NCBI RefSeq assembly: GCF_048564905.1
Contig: NC_132991.1
Span: 49,173,501-49,237,500 of the forward strand
Source: Vicugna pacos
Lineage: Eukaryota; Chordata; Mammalia; Artiodactyla; Camelidae
DNA length: 64,000 nucleotides
Direction of reading: 5' to 3'
A program made the position numbers and the translations under genes. Of the stretch, positions 12,231 through 22,835 are shown in pieces (positions within the stretch are counted from its first letter, which is position 1; each line of letters opens with the position of its first letter). The notes below the pieces were generated by a model. That model was not told the origin of the DNA. It was given only the letters and a program-made list of their open reading frames with translations, and did not search any database.

Positions 12231-13404
12231 CAAGAGGTAATGAAGCCCATAAGTAGGCTGGTTGCTGTGGCAATTGGAAAGGAGGAAATGGATGGGAGAG
12301 GCTTTTGGGAGGTAGAATAAATGGGGCTTGGCTCCTGATTGCATATGCCCTTTCCACATCCTCTGTTTGACCTTCATTCCTTCCCTCTTCTGATCATAAA
12401 GGTGTATAAGGTATCTCTTAATACACTGACTTATGTTTCCTGGAAAATTTCTCATCAGTGTTAGGTAAGGCTTCATTTGCAGTATCTATGAAAGACACCC
12501 CAAAGGACAATTCCCGGTGTTTAAAGTGAAGAAGTAATAGTATACATCTACATTTGTATTGTATTTTCTCTGTATTCTAGGCTTACAGGTAAAGTTTTCT
12601 CCCTTGTATCCTAGGATCTTTACCATCAGAAAACATGAACACACATCTTTCTCGTAAAATTTCTGCTGCTCATGCCAAATGGAAATCAGGATCATAGAAG
12701 TAAAGTTATTAAAAATGATAACAAATTCCTTTCTTTGTTCTGTTATTCAGCTTTAAGAGCATCTCTGCTCTCTAACAGCCTTAGAGTATTAATTTTCTAT
12801 ATTTAGGAAGAAAAGAATTTAACAAAAGAACTACATCACTAAATTATGAGAAATTAAGAAAAGCAATCATCAAAATAATTGTGTTTACAATTCAATTGTT
12901 GAGCAAAATCCAGAGAAGGTATTAGTCACTTCATTTTTTCTAAAGGCCAAAAAAGTAGAAAATATTTTGTATGTTTATATTTCTATTTTTTACCATTTGT
13001 GGACTAAACTAAAATGAGCTGAAACTGCCAGTGTGTGAAGGGGCTCCCTAGCATGGTAAGTCTTTTGTGGGAGGCTTGGCCCTTGGACGGGTACAGCTTT
13101 CAACGACCTACATGCTGTTTTTGAAGACCTACAGAATACATGCTGTTTTTGACATGGGGAATTTTGTCAAGGAAGTAGGGAATGAAGGATTTGTTTTCAG
13201 CTCACACTTCAAAGCAGGAAATGATCTTCCTGATAAAAGGGGCAAAAAATTACAACTCTTCCCCAGCCCTTCAATCAGCAGTTACAGCAAATCTTCAGCT
13301 GAGCAGACAGGACTCAGAGCTGATTAGGGACAGCAAGTGCTCTGGTTAACGAAACAGCTAACTAGCTACACATTCTCTCTAAACACGGTCCCTGCTTAAT
13401 TTTA
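12231..13404. other. Intron, no recognised element
   Basis: AT-rich 1.2 kb. A direct repeat 'acatgctgtttttga' occurs twice at about 13109-13155. Nothing else was recognised. Confidence 0.45.
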
Positions 13405-13600
13405 TTTAACTGTGAAAACCCCTTTCTTCCTATACCCATTTAACATATGAAAAAGCTAGGTTGAGAGGGTAAGTAGCTTGCCCAAGATCAACAGCTACTA
13501 AACCAGGATTCAATCCTAACTACACTGATCAGACTAATGCCAAAGACAAGGCTTTAAATCTCCCTACACTGCCTTTCACTTAGATAAAGCCCGCAACCTC
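13405..13600 (-). mobile_element. MIR SINE, antisense
   Basis: 'ctaggttgagagggtaagta', 'gcttgcccaagatcaacagc' and 'accaggattcaatcctaa' are the complement of the MIR core and head. Ancient. Confidence 0.75.
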
Positions 13601-13654
13601 CTTCTGCAGGGGAAATTGATGTGGCCCAAGGCCTGCAGTAAAAGCATACCTCTA

Positions 13655-14480
13655 GTGGGTGTGGAGAAAAGAGAATCTTCCTAAACTGTTGGTGAGAATG
13701 TAAACTGGTGCAGCCAGTTTACAAACTGTGGAAAATAGTATGGAGTTTCCTTAAAAAACTGAAAACAGACTTATCATATGATCCAGCAATTCCAATTCTG
13801 GGCATATATCCAGAGAAAACTCCAATTTGAAAAGATACATGCACCCCAATATTCATAGCAGCACCATTCACAATAACCAAGACATGGAAGAAACCTAAAT
13901 ATCCATCTACAGATGAATGGATAAAGAAGTTGTGGTCTATCTAGATATATAATGGAATATCATATATACATATATGGTATACACATATATCCATGATGGT
14001 ATATACATATATGATGGAATATTACTCAGCCATAAACAAGAATGAAATAATGCCATTTGCAGGAAAATGGTTGGACCCAGAGATTGTCATGCTAAGTAAA
14101 GTAAGTCAGACAGAGAAAGACAAATAGCACATGATACCACTTATATGCAGAATCTAAGAAAAATGACACAAATGAACTTATTTACAAAACAGAAACAGAC
14201 TCACAGATGTAGAAAACAAACTTATGGTTACCAAAGGGGAAGACACAGGAGGGATAAATTGGGAGTTTAGGATTAGCAGATACAAACTACTATACACAGA
14301 CTAGATAAACAACAAGGACCTACTACTGTATAGCACAGGGAACTATATTCAATAGCTTGCAATAACCTATAATGAAAAAGAATATGAAAAAGAATATATA
14401 TATATATATGTATAACTGAATCACCATGCTACACCAGAAACTAGCACAACATTGTAAATCAACTATACTTCAGTTTTTAA
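13655..14480 (+). mobile_element. 5'-truncated L1 (ORF2 tail and 3' UTR) with target-site duplication
   Basis: Starts in the ORF2 C-terminal segment, includes the 'gatccagcaattcc' and 'actcagccataaacaagaat' landmarks, then the 3' UTR and tail. It is flanked by a 14-bp duplication with two mismatches (13641-13654 and 14481-14494, AAAG..TACCTCTA), so these are the true ends. A local AT/AC expansion at about 13942-14018 interrupts the ORF2 remnant. Not active. Confidence 0.92.
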
Positions 14481-14494
14481 AAAGTGTACCTCTA

Positions 14495-16170
14495 CTGAAC
14501 TCTGAACATTTGCAGGGAGCACTTGTGAGAATTAGTCTTCCCAGAGAATTCATCTGGAGGATGTTTACTTCCAGAGGATGCATCAAAAGGGTATTTTTAT
14601 TTAAAATGCTTACGGAAAAGGATTTTTAAAAGACAAAAAAGAATGTTGTGCTGTCTCTCAAGAGTCTCAGGAGCGCACAGGAAGGGATGTATTCACATTA
14701 CCTCTCTGGGCCAGGAGCTACGTGCTCCTTTTCTGGGGAGGGAAAGCCTTCTCGGGTGGTTATTGTCACCAGAGGCAGTGGGATGCATTATTTCACTCCA
14801 CTCTTGTTACCAACTAAGAAAAATACATTGCAAGAAAATTATGGAAATGAGAAAGCTACACTTAGACATAGATCTTCTGGGGACAAGTTCAAGTAGGATA
14901 AAAACTGAAGAGAATAAGCAAAAATGAGACAACACAAGAGGAACCTGACCAGAGCAAGTGGGGAATCTTCCCTTGGTTAGCCCGGTCCGTGGAGAGGAGG
15001 GGCGGGGCTAACACAAAGACAGCACCGTGTGTGGCTCTGTACACCCCCGCTTGCTCACATGCACTCTCATCTTCTCTCTCTTGCTTCTGCGATTTTTATT
15101 ATTTTACCTTTAAAAATGTTCGCTACATTTTCCTCTAGTGTACCTTAAATCCTTCACTGGACTATACTGGTTATAAATACATACATATATAATTTTAATA
15201 AAATATTTACATAAATATTACATAATTCATATTCATGTGTAATATTTACAAATACATAAACTTAAAATATAGATTCATTCAGAAGTTAATGTATACTCTA
15301 GAATATGCAGATCTCATTCCAGAGTTTGGGTTTGTTAGCGCTCAACAAATTATTTTTTGTCTTCATCAAAGTCCTGAGATAAGAAATCCTTCCAGATATT
15401 CTTGCAGATGGATCCTTAGGCCCAGGAGTGAGGTGGAGGGAACCTGATTATTAGGTTGAGAACTTGGTATCTGGTGAGATAGGAGTTGAATGGAGGTGGG
15501 AGGGACAAAACCAATATGGCAACACCATCATTCTGACTGGGAATGCCACTTTTGACACTAGCACAAAATAAAGTACACAGAGCATACAACTCCGCACATA
15601 TAAGTCAGCTTCTGAAAGGTGAGACTGTCACAAGGCTCAGAGCTGAGCTGAAAATTTGGGTGTATCAATAATAATTTTTGTGTCTATGGACAGAAGTCCA
15701 TATGTGAGCTACACAAACCAGAGTGTGTTCACTATGAACCCAAACGACCAATTCATGGGTAAGGGGACTGTGACTACATCAGCACTTTCTAGGTAATGGG
15801 AACTGAGGTCCTTGGGGCGGAGTGTGTATTAAGAAGTGGTACCAGTGAGAGTGCCGACATTCATTGGTAAATGGCCATTCATGCTTCAATCCAGTTATTT
15901 TAGCCCAAGAGAGAGAGGGAAAATTCTACCATGGCAACATGAAGTAGAGTTTAGGTGGGGCTAGTGTATAGTGCGTCCTCCTTTTCATAGTTGCAGAGAC
16001 TCAGAAATAGTGGATGAAGCAACACTCTGGAGATCCAAATTTGATGATGGCCAAGGAGATATGACAACATTTGCTGTTCCAAATTCCAAATCTCCCAATG
16101 ATGACTTCTCAGTGATAAATATATAATGACAAGTAATATTATAGTGATTGCTGTTGCTGCAATAATTTTA
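14495..16170. other. Intron, mostly unassigned
   Basis: Unassigned sequence containing the GC-box inverted repeat at 14976-15012 and an AT-rich stretch at 15170-15290. No coding match. Confidence 0.45.
14976..15012. repeat. Inverted repeat around a GC box
   Basis: GTTAGCCC (14976-14983) and GGGCTAAC (15005-15012) form an 8-bp perfect stem with a 21-nt loop. The right arm overlaps GGGGCGGGGC (14999-15008), an Sp1-type GC box that is unusual in this AT-rich intron. Function unknown. Confidence 0.6.
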
Positions 16171-16290
16171 CTGACTGCCTACTAAAATCTTCACGTGCAT
16201 CATCTCATTTAATTCTCACAATTGAGGTGACAGAGGTAGTATCGGAAAACAGTTCTGCACACAGACCTTAATGCTCTACTAGTGATTCTC
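16171..16290 (-). mobile_element. MIR-like SINE fragment, antisense
   Basis: 'cacgtgcatcatctcattta', 'attctcacaattgaggtgac' and the following text fit the complement of a MIR 3' half. Short and diverged. Confidence 0.5.
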
Positions 16291-16477
16291 GTTGGCTGGT
16301 TGCATGTTTACAGTTCACCTATGTATTCATTCATCCTATAGATACTGTGTTTATTCCTTACTGTAAAGATGTTACATATAAACAAAGCAGGACTACTTTG
16401 GAAGGAGAGTAAAACAAAAATCCCTTTCTCTGTTCTTTCCTCCCTCCTTCTTTCTCTCCCTCCATTTGAATCATTCA
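16291..16477. other. Intron with a short pyrimidine-rich run
   Basis: Includes a CT-rich tract at about 16422-16463. No repeat family recognised otherwise. Confidence 0.5.
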
Positions 16478-16610
16478 ATCCAAAACCATTCAATAAACAC
16501 CTCTTGTGTGCTAAGCACCCTGCTAGGCTCTGGGAATAGGACTGCAAAAAAAGATAAAACTCCCTGTTGCTTCCAGGTTTCACGGTCTGTTTAGGAGAAA
16601 AGAATATATA
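16478..16610 (-). mobile_element. L2 LINE 3'-end fragment, antisense
   Basis: 'accattcaataaacacctct', 'tgtgctaagcaccctgctag' and 'gctctgggaatagg' are the complement of the L2 3' terminus. Diverged. Confidence 0.7.
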
Positions 16611-17478
16611 GACAGATGACTATTAACTTTACATCTTCTAAGCTTCCAGTCAGAGTTCTGCAGGTACCAATGGCTCACCTACTTACCCTCTTCCTTGGTT
16701 TTCTCTTTCTACCAATGTCTCACATGGTACATGAAATGTTTTGACGACTGCGTACGTGTATTATATGCCACTGCTCTGTATAACATTACCTAGACATTGA
16801 CATGTCATCTGCCCTACTTAATAAATATTTCATAGATATAAATAAAATATTTGGTAATAGCTAGACTAGAAGTTGGAAAAAAATAGGTCTTGGGTCAAAA
16901 CAAGTTGGGATTCAGGGGAGATAAGAACTGTTCTTCTGTAACTTGGTGGGCCTGAGAGGAGATTCAGTGCAGGCATGAGAAATAGGTCAGAGTTCTCGGT
17001 GGAATGTGTGTGCCTTTGTAGGGGCAGCTGGGTAACGGTAGGATGAGAGCCCCCATCTGGGTACCATATTTCTATAGCAAGGTTTTTTCTTATGGTATGA
17101 AAAGTTGTGAATTTCTAGAATCTCTATGCATATTCAAAATGTGTTCGTAATACAATTTAAATCTTGACAAACTATTTTTGGGTCATCACTTTTAATAAAC
17201 CTAATATTTAAAACCTGTATTTAAATGTCCAACATATATGACTGGGCTTCATGGAATCTGTGAACTTCCCAGAATTATATGTAAAGCTGTGTGTATATGT
17301 GCATTTTTCTAGGGAGAATATTTAGCTTTCATCAAATTTAAATCTATGACTCTAAAGTGATTAAAACCCAATGAATAGATAATTAAAAATTAAGAAATTA
17401 AGCCCCATAACAAGGACTTTTCCCCCCTTATAAAATGAGGGCTTTTAGCATAAATTCTGATGTAAATACTACACTTAC
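16611..17478. other. Intron next to PDE11A exon, no recognised element
   Basis: AT-rich sequence downstream of the donor of exon 17479-17571. Nothing identifiable. Confidence 0.5.
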
Positions 17479-17571
17479 ATCAAGAGCCACGGACTGCTTG
17501 GCCCACGATTTCTTCACTTGATCATACATAATTGTATTGTTGATGCCAAGTCCACAAAAGATGACAAAAGC
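17479..17571 (-). CDS. PDE11A: PDE11A internal exon, end of GAF-B and linker helix
   Basis: This 93-nt exon encodes [20 protein letters not shown] then [11 protein letters not shown] (31 codons). The acceptor is attttctag and the donor gtaagt. The FxIFCGLGIxNxxMYD pattern is the closing helix of a PDE GAF domain, as in PDE5A ([16 protein letters not shown]). The [12 protein letters not shown] part begins the helix that leads to the catalytic domain. It is the only visible exon that begins and ends in phase 0, so it is the only one of the five that could be skipped without a frameshift. The next exon (VLSYHATC) was not found between 1 and 17478. Confidence 0.97.
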
Positions 17572-17794
17572 CTAGAAAATAGAACACTCACTAATTAAAA
17601 ACTGGAATAACTCATTGGAATAATCTAATATGAAAGCAGGCAGTCATCAGGGATGGGCCTGAAAATATAATTTTATTGTACACATGGGGAGGCCTTGGGG
17701 AAATACCCATATTAAAATTCTTAATTACTATTGTCGTGAAACAACTTTATAGATCACATTGCACACGAGAAAAATTATTAATTTAATGTCATTT

Positions 17795-17857
17795 TAAATA
17801 AATCATTTACACATTTAAAAACACATGGTCCATTTAAATGTGTTCTTAATTTATTTA
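17795..17857. repeat. AT-rich near-palindrome in a short PDE11A intron
   Basis: The inner arms ACACATTTAAA (17809-17819) and TTTAAATGTGT (17833-17843) are perfect 11-bp inverted repeats around a 13-nt loop. The outer arms TAAATAAAT (17795-17803) and ATTTATTTA (17849-17857) add 9 perfect pairs across a 5/5 internal mismatch. It lies 224 bp upstream of exon 17479-17571. No repeat family recognised. Confidence 0.9.
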
Positions 17858-18511
17858 GATTGTGAGCTGATTTTCATAATTTGATGTTTAACCAAAAGCC
17901 ACCTCTTCCGGTAGCTAGGCTATGAAATATTCTGGTAAAGAAATCAAGTGAGTATATCTATAAAGTAAATATTAAGGAGATAGAGGATTGATTTAGACTC
18001 AGTAAAGAAGCCATGATGTATTCTCGGGTTGAGAAAAATAATCACGGGGTTTTCATGTTGGCTACTGGTACAGTCTGCTAGGAAGCCTGGTCAAGGCTAA
18101 CCTCTCCCACTAGGGGGCAGACTGGAGTAAACAGAAGCTTGTGAACATAAGAAAGGTGATGGCAATACACCTGGCAGAGCAGCCTAGCGGTCTCAAGTCT
18201 GAACACGTGAGTAAGACAAGGATAAGACAATTAACACTTTGGAGAGAAAAGGGAGGCAAGTCAATTCTGTAATAAAATTAAGATAAAAATAATTAGGAAA
18301 CATAATCTAATTGATGAAAAAGAGAATAATATCTTACCTAAACACTGATATATGCTTTAAATCTTCCTTTAAATTTCATCACACTGTCAAAGTATAATGA
18401 TTAACAATTGTTAACTGATAATTATTTATCCTTATTAATGTGGGCACGCTTTAACCAGGAGACTATTGATGACTCAGCTACGAGCCCTGGTTCACAAATT
18501 TATTTTCTTAC

Positions 18512-18579
18512 CTCAAAAAGTCGTTGATCCGCATCATCGAAAGGTTTCCCATCAAGTCTGTTTAACACTTGAGCCACTC
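18512..18579 (-). CDS. PDE11A: PDE11A internal exon with degenerate NKFDE motif of GAF-B
   Basis: This 68-nt exon completes the Gly codon (G|GA) and adds 22 codons, VAQVLNRLDGKPFDDADQRL then FE. The acceptor is ttttcacag and the donor gtaagaa. It carries the PDE-type GAF NKXnFX3DE motif. Here the residues read N-R...F...D-Q, so the canonical Lys and Glu are replaced by Arg and Gln; GAF-A of PDE11A has the canonical NK...F...DE. Human PDE11A has the same NR/DQ version as I recall, so this is a family trait and not damage. It may relate to GAF-B serving dimerisation more than nucleotide binding (inference). The 71-aa open frame that overlaps it (18500-18715) runs into intron on both sides and is not the gene product. 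Confidence 0.97.
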
Positions 18580-18884
18580 CTGTGAAAAGAGATTGGGATA
18601 TGTGGTCATTTTCAGCACTGGACGCCTTGTCACTACAATCTGTAAGCCCCAGCTGTCTCTGTGCCTCCTCTAAGTAAGTGCAGACAATCAGTTCAATCCT
18701 TGGCTGCTCTAACACCTGCTGCCTCCATGAGAGCAGATCTGAGGTGCACAGGGATATGCACTATTTTCCAGGCTCTGATATCCAGGTTAGGTCTCAGTGG
18801 AGCCTGGAGTTCTACCAGGCATCCATCAGATTCTCTGAAAATGGTTTTCAGGATGACTGTGCACAATAACTGATATATCTTGCA

Positions 18885-19010
18885 CATAAACACACATACA
18901 CATATACATATACAGTTACATATACACATAAACATATATATATATACACCTGAATATCTATAACTTGGTGTGTATATACATACAAATATATATACATATA
19001 TATATACTTA
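18885..19010. repeat. AT/AC microsatellite region
   Basis: Degenerate CATATA/TATACA units interspersed with pure AT runs. It is an unstable simple repeat in the 1.17-kb intron between exons 19749-19824 and 18512-18579. Confidence 0.9.
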
Positions 19011-19034
19011 AAATTTTTTTTCAGTTATCTGAAA

Positions 19035-19265
19035 TACAGTATGGCAGCATGGCATAGTGATTAAGAACAGAGGCTCAGAGTTACAACTGTCTTGATTCGA
19101 ATTTCAACTCCACTATCAGTGGTGTTACTTTGGGCAAGTTAACTTTTTTTAACACTGAATTTCCTCATTGGCAAAAAGGGGATTGAAATGTTAACTATCT
19201 CAGAAGGTTATGAAGATTAAATGAGGTAAGTTTGAATGTTTGTAAAGCATATTGCTCCACATGGA
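19035..19265 (+). mobile_element. MIR SINE, nearly full length
   Basis: 'ggcatagtgattaagaacag', 'gattcgaatttcaactccac', 'tactttgggcaagttaactt', 'ttcctcattggcaaa' and 'gaagattaaatgagg' cover the tRNA-like head, core and 3' part. Opposite in orientation to PDE11A. Confidence 0.88.
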
Positions 19266-19748
19266 GGGAACATTCAAGAAATGTTAGTAATTATGTTACA
19301 GTTAACCTTCAAAGCAAGGTTAGTTTTGTTGCCTGCTACCAATGGGGTTCAACTAGTTCTAACAAACTTAATATGTGTGTGTCCTCTTTGCAAAGTTCAT
19401 TTCCAGCATCATACCAGATGTTTTGGGCATGACTATTGAGGCTCACAAGTCCAACCAGAAAAACTCAACAATCTTGAAAACCATTCCTTTCTGTCCCTAT
19501 TTAGCACAAAAAAAAAAAATAACTGTAATTCTAAAGCATGCAAAATGATTGGTTCTTATTTAAAAGAATAAATTTTTGTACATTGCTCTGATTAATACTG
19601 TTTCATCAGCAGTCTGCACCTGTGAGATTATATAAGACTATGAGACATAAGTTGATGAGTCCTGGACATAAAAAGGGGAACATATATAAAAGACATGGAT
19701 GCAATTGAAAGTAAATTTGTATTTCTTTCTATTTAGATAACGTCTTAC

Positions 19749-19824
19749 CAATTATTTGGTGGTTGCTATTCCAAATAGGTACACAGAGAACAGATCTTAT
19801 GTGAAAACCAGATATCTGGTCAGC
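19749..19824 (-). CDS. PDE11A: PDE11A internal exon, GAF-B beta-strand region
   Basis: This 76-nt exon encodes ADQISGFHIRSVLCVPIWNS followed by NHQII and the first base of a split Gly codon (G|GA). The acceptor is cttctag after a pyrimidine-rich run, and the donor is gtaagac. The run SVLCVPI is the GAF core strand motif (SLLCMPI in GAF-A of the same protein). It starts in phase 0 from exon 34135-34267 and passes phase 1 to exon 18512-18579. It is the first of three exons packed into 2.35 kb, in contrast to the long introns upstream. All residues agree with human PDE11A as I remember it. Confidence 0.96.
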
Positions 19825-20639
19825 CTAGAAGAAAGTAATTAGTTAAAATTAAATATTATCTACTCATTTTTGACTTATAGCTTACCACTCTTCATAACAG
19901 ATATTTTAAAATACCTTTAAAAAAGACATATTATAACCTAATTTTTAATACATACACTCACCTGCCTGTTTTCATTTAAAACATCACAACAAACATCCCA
20001 AGGAAATCAAGCCCTAACCAAATACAAAGCAACCAAAGCGCCCCATGCCGACACTACCTCCTCCAAGCCCTGCAGCTAAAGAGGGCTGGATGTAGTGAAA
20101 CTATCTTGATCACAATTACACCACCATTCTGGCAATCGTTTCTGCTCTGAGTATTTAAAGCATTTTATTGAAACACTTGGCCAGTATTCCTTTTTGATTG
20201 AGCACATCTGTTAGTAAAAATGTTTGAGCTTATAATGCTACTATCTGTATATTTACTTTTAATACTCTTTATTTTAACATCACTAATTTATTATGTAGTA
20301 AAATCATATACAAAAATTGAAGTTGCAAAATATAAGATAAATGTAGCGATTCAAAGATCTTTCTGTACCCTAACACATTATCAGGAGATGATATATTTGA
20401 AACATAAATGTATAATTATCAGCACCTCTGATGCACCAGACACACTGCTGGATGTCAAGGATATAAAAATGAATTCAAACAGTTACTACCCTTGAGTAGT
20501 TCACAGCCAGAAGTAGTTAAGATAAAATAAGTGTCCAACTAAAGAATGTTCAAACACTATTGAAAAGCCAGCAACTGACTGTGTTTAGAGAAATCAGGAG
20601 CAGTTTTCACTTCTTCATACTGGGTCTTCGAAGGCGAGG
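19825..20639. other. AT-rich intron, no recognised element
   Basis: The 91-aa frame at 20220-20495 is hydrophobic at its start because of AT-rich composition. No gene family recognised. Confidence 0.5.
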
Positions 20640-20830
20640 GTGACAATGATGATGACAAGCTAACATTTATTGGATGTTCACTTGATCTCAGACACCCAGT
20701 TAGCAATTTCACGTGCATTATTGCATATACTCATTAAAACAACCCTACAGGGTAGGTACTGTTAACATCTTCTCTTATCAGATAAGACTTAGAGAAATTA
20801 ACTGCCTTGAAAGGGGAGAAAATGATTCAA
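20640..20830 (-). mobile_element. MIR SINE, antisense
   Basis: 'ctaacatttattggatgttc', 'cacgtgcattattgcatata', 'caaccctacagggtaggtac' and 'agacttagagaaattaactg' follow the MIR complement in order. Confidence 0.75.
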
Positions 20831-22184
20831 AGGAAGTCAGGCAAGAACAAACACATCCATCAAAGTTACCTTCCAAAAGGACAAAGTGATTTTCTACCTC
20901 TCCCCAAGGAGTGAGTCTGAATTACAGCGATGCTATGAGCACAAAGAGGAGGAAAAATTTGAGAGAGATCTGGGAGATATACTCTATAGACTTGGGCTGG
21001 CCAGATCAGCACCAGGATGGCTGGGTGTGTTTCGTTTTGGGTGTGGTCCCTTGCCAGCACCGAGCAGTAGGCACAATTGCCTCTGCCAGCTCCCGGATGA
21101 CCATACCCGTCTAAGCTCTCTTAGGAAATCTGAAGGAGCAGAAGGGAGAGGTCAGAGAGTGCAAGAAGAAAGGCAACACTCAGTGAGTGAGAGACACAAG
21201 GAGAGAGCCTGAGAGGCTGATGGTGAGAAAAACAAACCTTGGGCTGTTTGTCAGTGAAAGAAAAGAGAATTCTGTTTACCGAAAATTATTATAGTTCCCC
21301 AAGAGAATTTTTATTTTAGGGAGGTGGGAGTATGTGTTCTCCTGTCCCTACCAAATTTAACATTGAGGTTTCTGGTTTGAGTAAGGGTAGTGGAGCTCCT
21401 TGAGGCCAGAACGTAGAAGGAGGAGGGAAATGATTCTGAGCTCAAGCTGACACACGCTACAGCTGAGAGGGCAACTGGCCGGTAGGAGGGAAGGAGTCGT
21501 CAGCCTCTGGTATTAACCGAGTGAGTAAAATCACCAAGAGAGAACTTGTTAAATAAAAAGACAAAAAAGATAAAAAAATCGAACCTGAGCAGACACATTA
21601 TTTAGGGCAGGAAGAAGGAGGTGGGGTCAGCCAGAGGGATGGAAATGAACACCAAAGCTCATACTCTTCACCTCAGGCTTTACAGCGATCCTAATGTGTG
21701 GACACATTGCTACAACCATTCTGGAAAGAGAGGTATTGACATGTGTCCAGAGACTAAAAAGCATAAATGCTCTTTGACGTATCAATTTTATGTCTAAGAA
21801 TTTGCCCTATGGTAAATAACATAGCTATGCACAAAAGTTTATATATAAAAATATGAACCATAACTTTATTTATGATAATGATGTATCACAAACAGATGAC
21901 AATCACTATATATATCACAAACCACTGAACATTCCCCTGGAGGGCGTCAGTTAAGCAAATTATAGCACAGTGGAATATTGTCCATCTAATTAAAATCATG
22001 CTATAGAAGAATATCTGTCAACATGGAAAATTTTACTATGTTAAATGATAATAGTATGAGTGTACAAACACATATTATATACATTGGAAAATTCTGGAAA
22101 ATTTATAACCACCATAGCTCCCTTTGAATTGTTTGTCCATGGGAGTTTTTGTTTATTTCTTTGCTTTTCAAATAGACTTTCTTT
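20831..22184. other. Intron, no recognised element
   Basis: 1.35 kb including a modestly GC-rich part (20990-21200) and an AT-rich part (21760-22090). The 108-aa frame at 20886-21212 has no domain signature. Confidence 0.45.
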
Positions 22185-22424
22185 TTCTTTCTCAATTTTT
22201 ATTTTTTACTAAAGTATAGTCAAAGTCTACAATGTTGTGTCAATTTCTGGGGTACAGCATAATGTTTCAGTCATCCATATACATATATTCCTTTTCATAT
22301 TCTTTTTCATTATAGGTTACTAGAAGATACTGAATATAGTTCCCTGTGCTATACAGTAGGACTTGTTGTTTATCTTTTTTATATATAGTAGTCAGTATCT
22401 GCAAATCTCGAACTCTGAACTTAG
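22185..22424 (-). mobile_element. L1 3'-UTR fragment, antisense
   Basis: Complement of the laurasiatherian L1 3' end: 'tttttactaaagtatagtca', 'ctacaatgttgtgtcaattt', 'ttataggttactagaagata' and 'gttccctgtgctatacagta'. It abuts older L1M sequence at its right edge. Confidence 0.85.
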
Positions 22425-22735
22425 GTTCACAGCAAAATGAGGGCAAGTACAGACAGTTCTCATATACCCTCTGCCCACACACGCACATCAACCTCCCTCA
22501 CCTGAGTAGTTGCATCTGATGAACCCACACTGATTCATCAGATCACTCGAAGTTCATAATTCACATTAGGGTTCACTCTTAATGCTGAACACTCAATGGG
22601 TTTTGACAACTTTATAAAGACACATCCAACATTATAGTATCATACAGAGCAGTTTCACTGCCCCTAAAAATCCTCTGTACTCTACCTAGTCATCCTGCAT
22701 CCCTGCTTACCTCTGGTAACCACAGATCCTTTTTT
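22425..22735 (-). mobile_element. Older L1M 3'-end fragment, antisense
   Basis: 'cagttctcatataccctctg', 'cacacgcacatcaacctccc', 'tagggttcactcttaatgct', 'atgggttttgacaactttat' and 'cctaaaaatcctctgtactc' follow antisense L1MC/L1MD-type 3' UTR order. Diverged. Confidence 0.75.
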
Positions 22736-22737
22736 CA

Positions 22738-22835
22738 CCCAGCTCTACTGAGGTATAATTGACAAAACTGTAACATACTTAAAGTGTACAACATGACGAT
22801 TTGATATATGAATACACTGTGAAAGAATTCTGCCT
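22738..22835 (-). mobile_element. L1 3'-terminal fragment, antisense (second old copy)
   Basis: 'gctctactgaggtataattg', 'acatacttaaagtgtacaac' and 'gatttgatatatgaat' are the complement of an L1M 3' terminus. It follows the preceding fragment out of order, so it is a separate insertion or a rearranged piece. Confidence 0.7.

Noticed and set aside
18500-18715. 71-aa minus-strand open frame as a small gene
   Set aside because: Only 18512-18579 is coding (PDE11A exon). The rest reads through the acceptor into intron; the apparent start Met is intronic.
20886-21212. 108-aa frame with an acidic/basic start, possible small protein
   Set aside because: No recognisable family, overlaps other frames, and no splice evidence.
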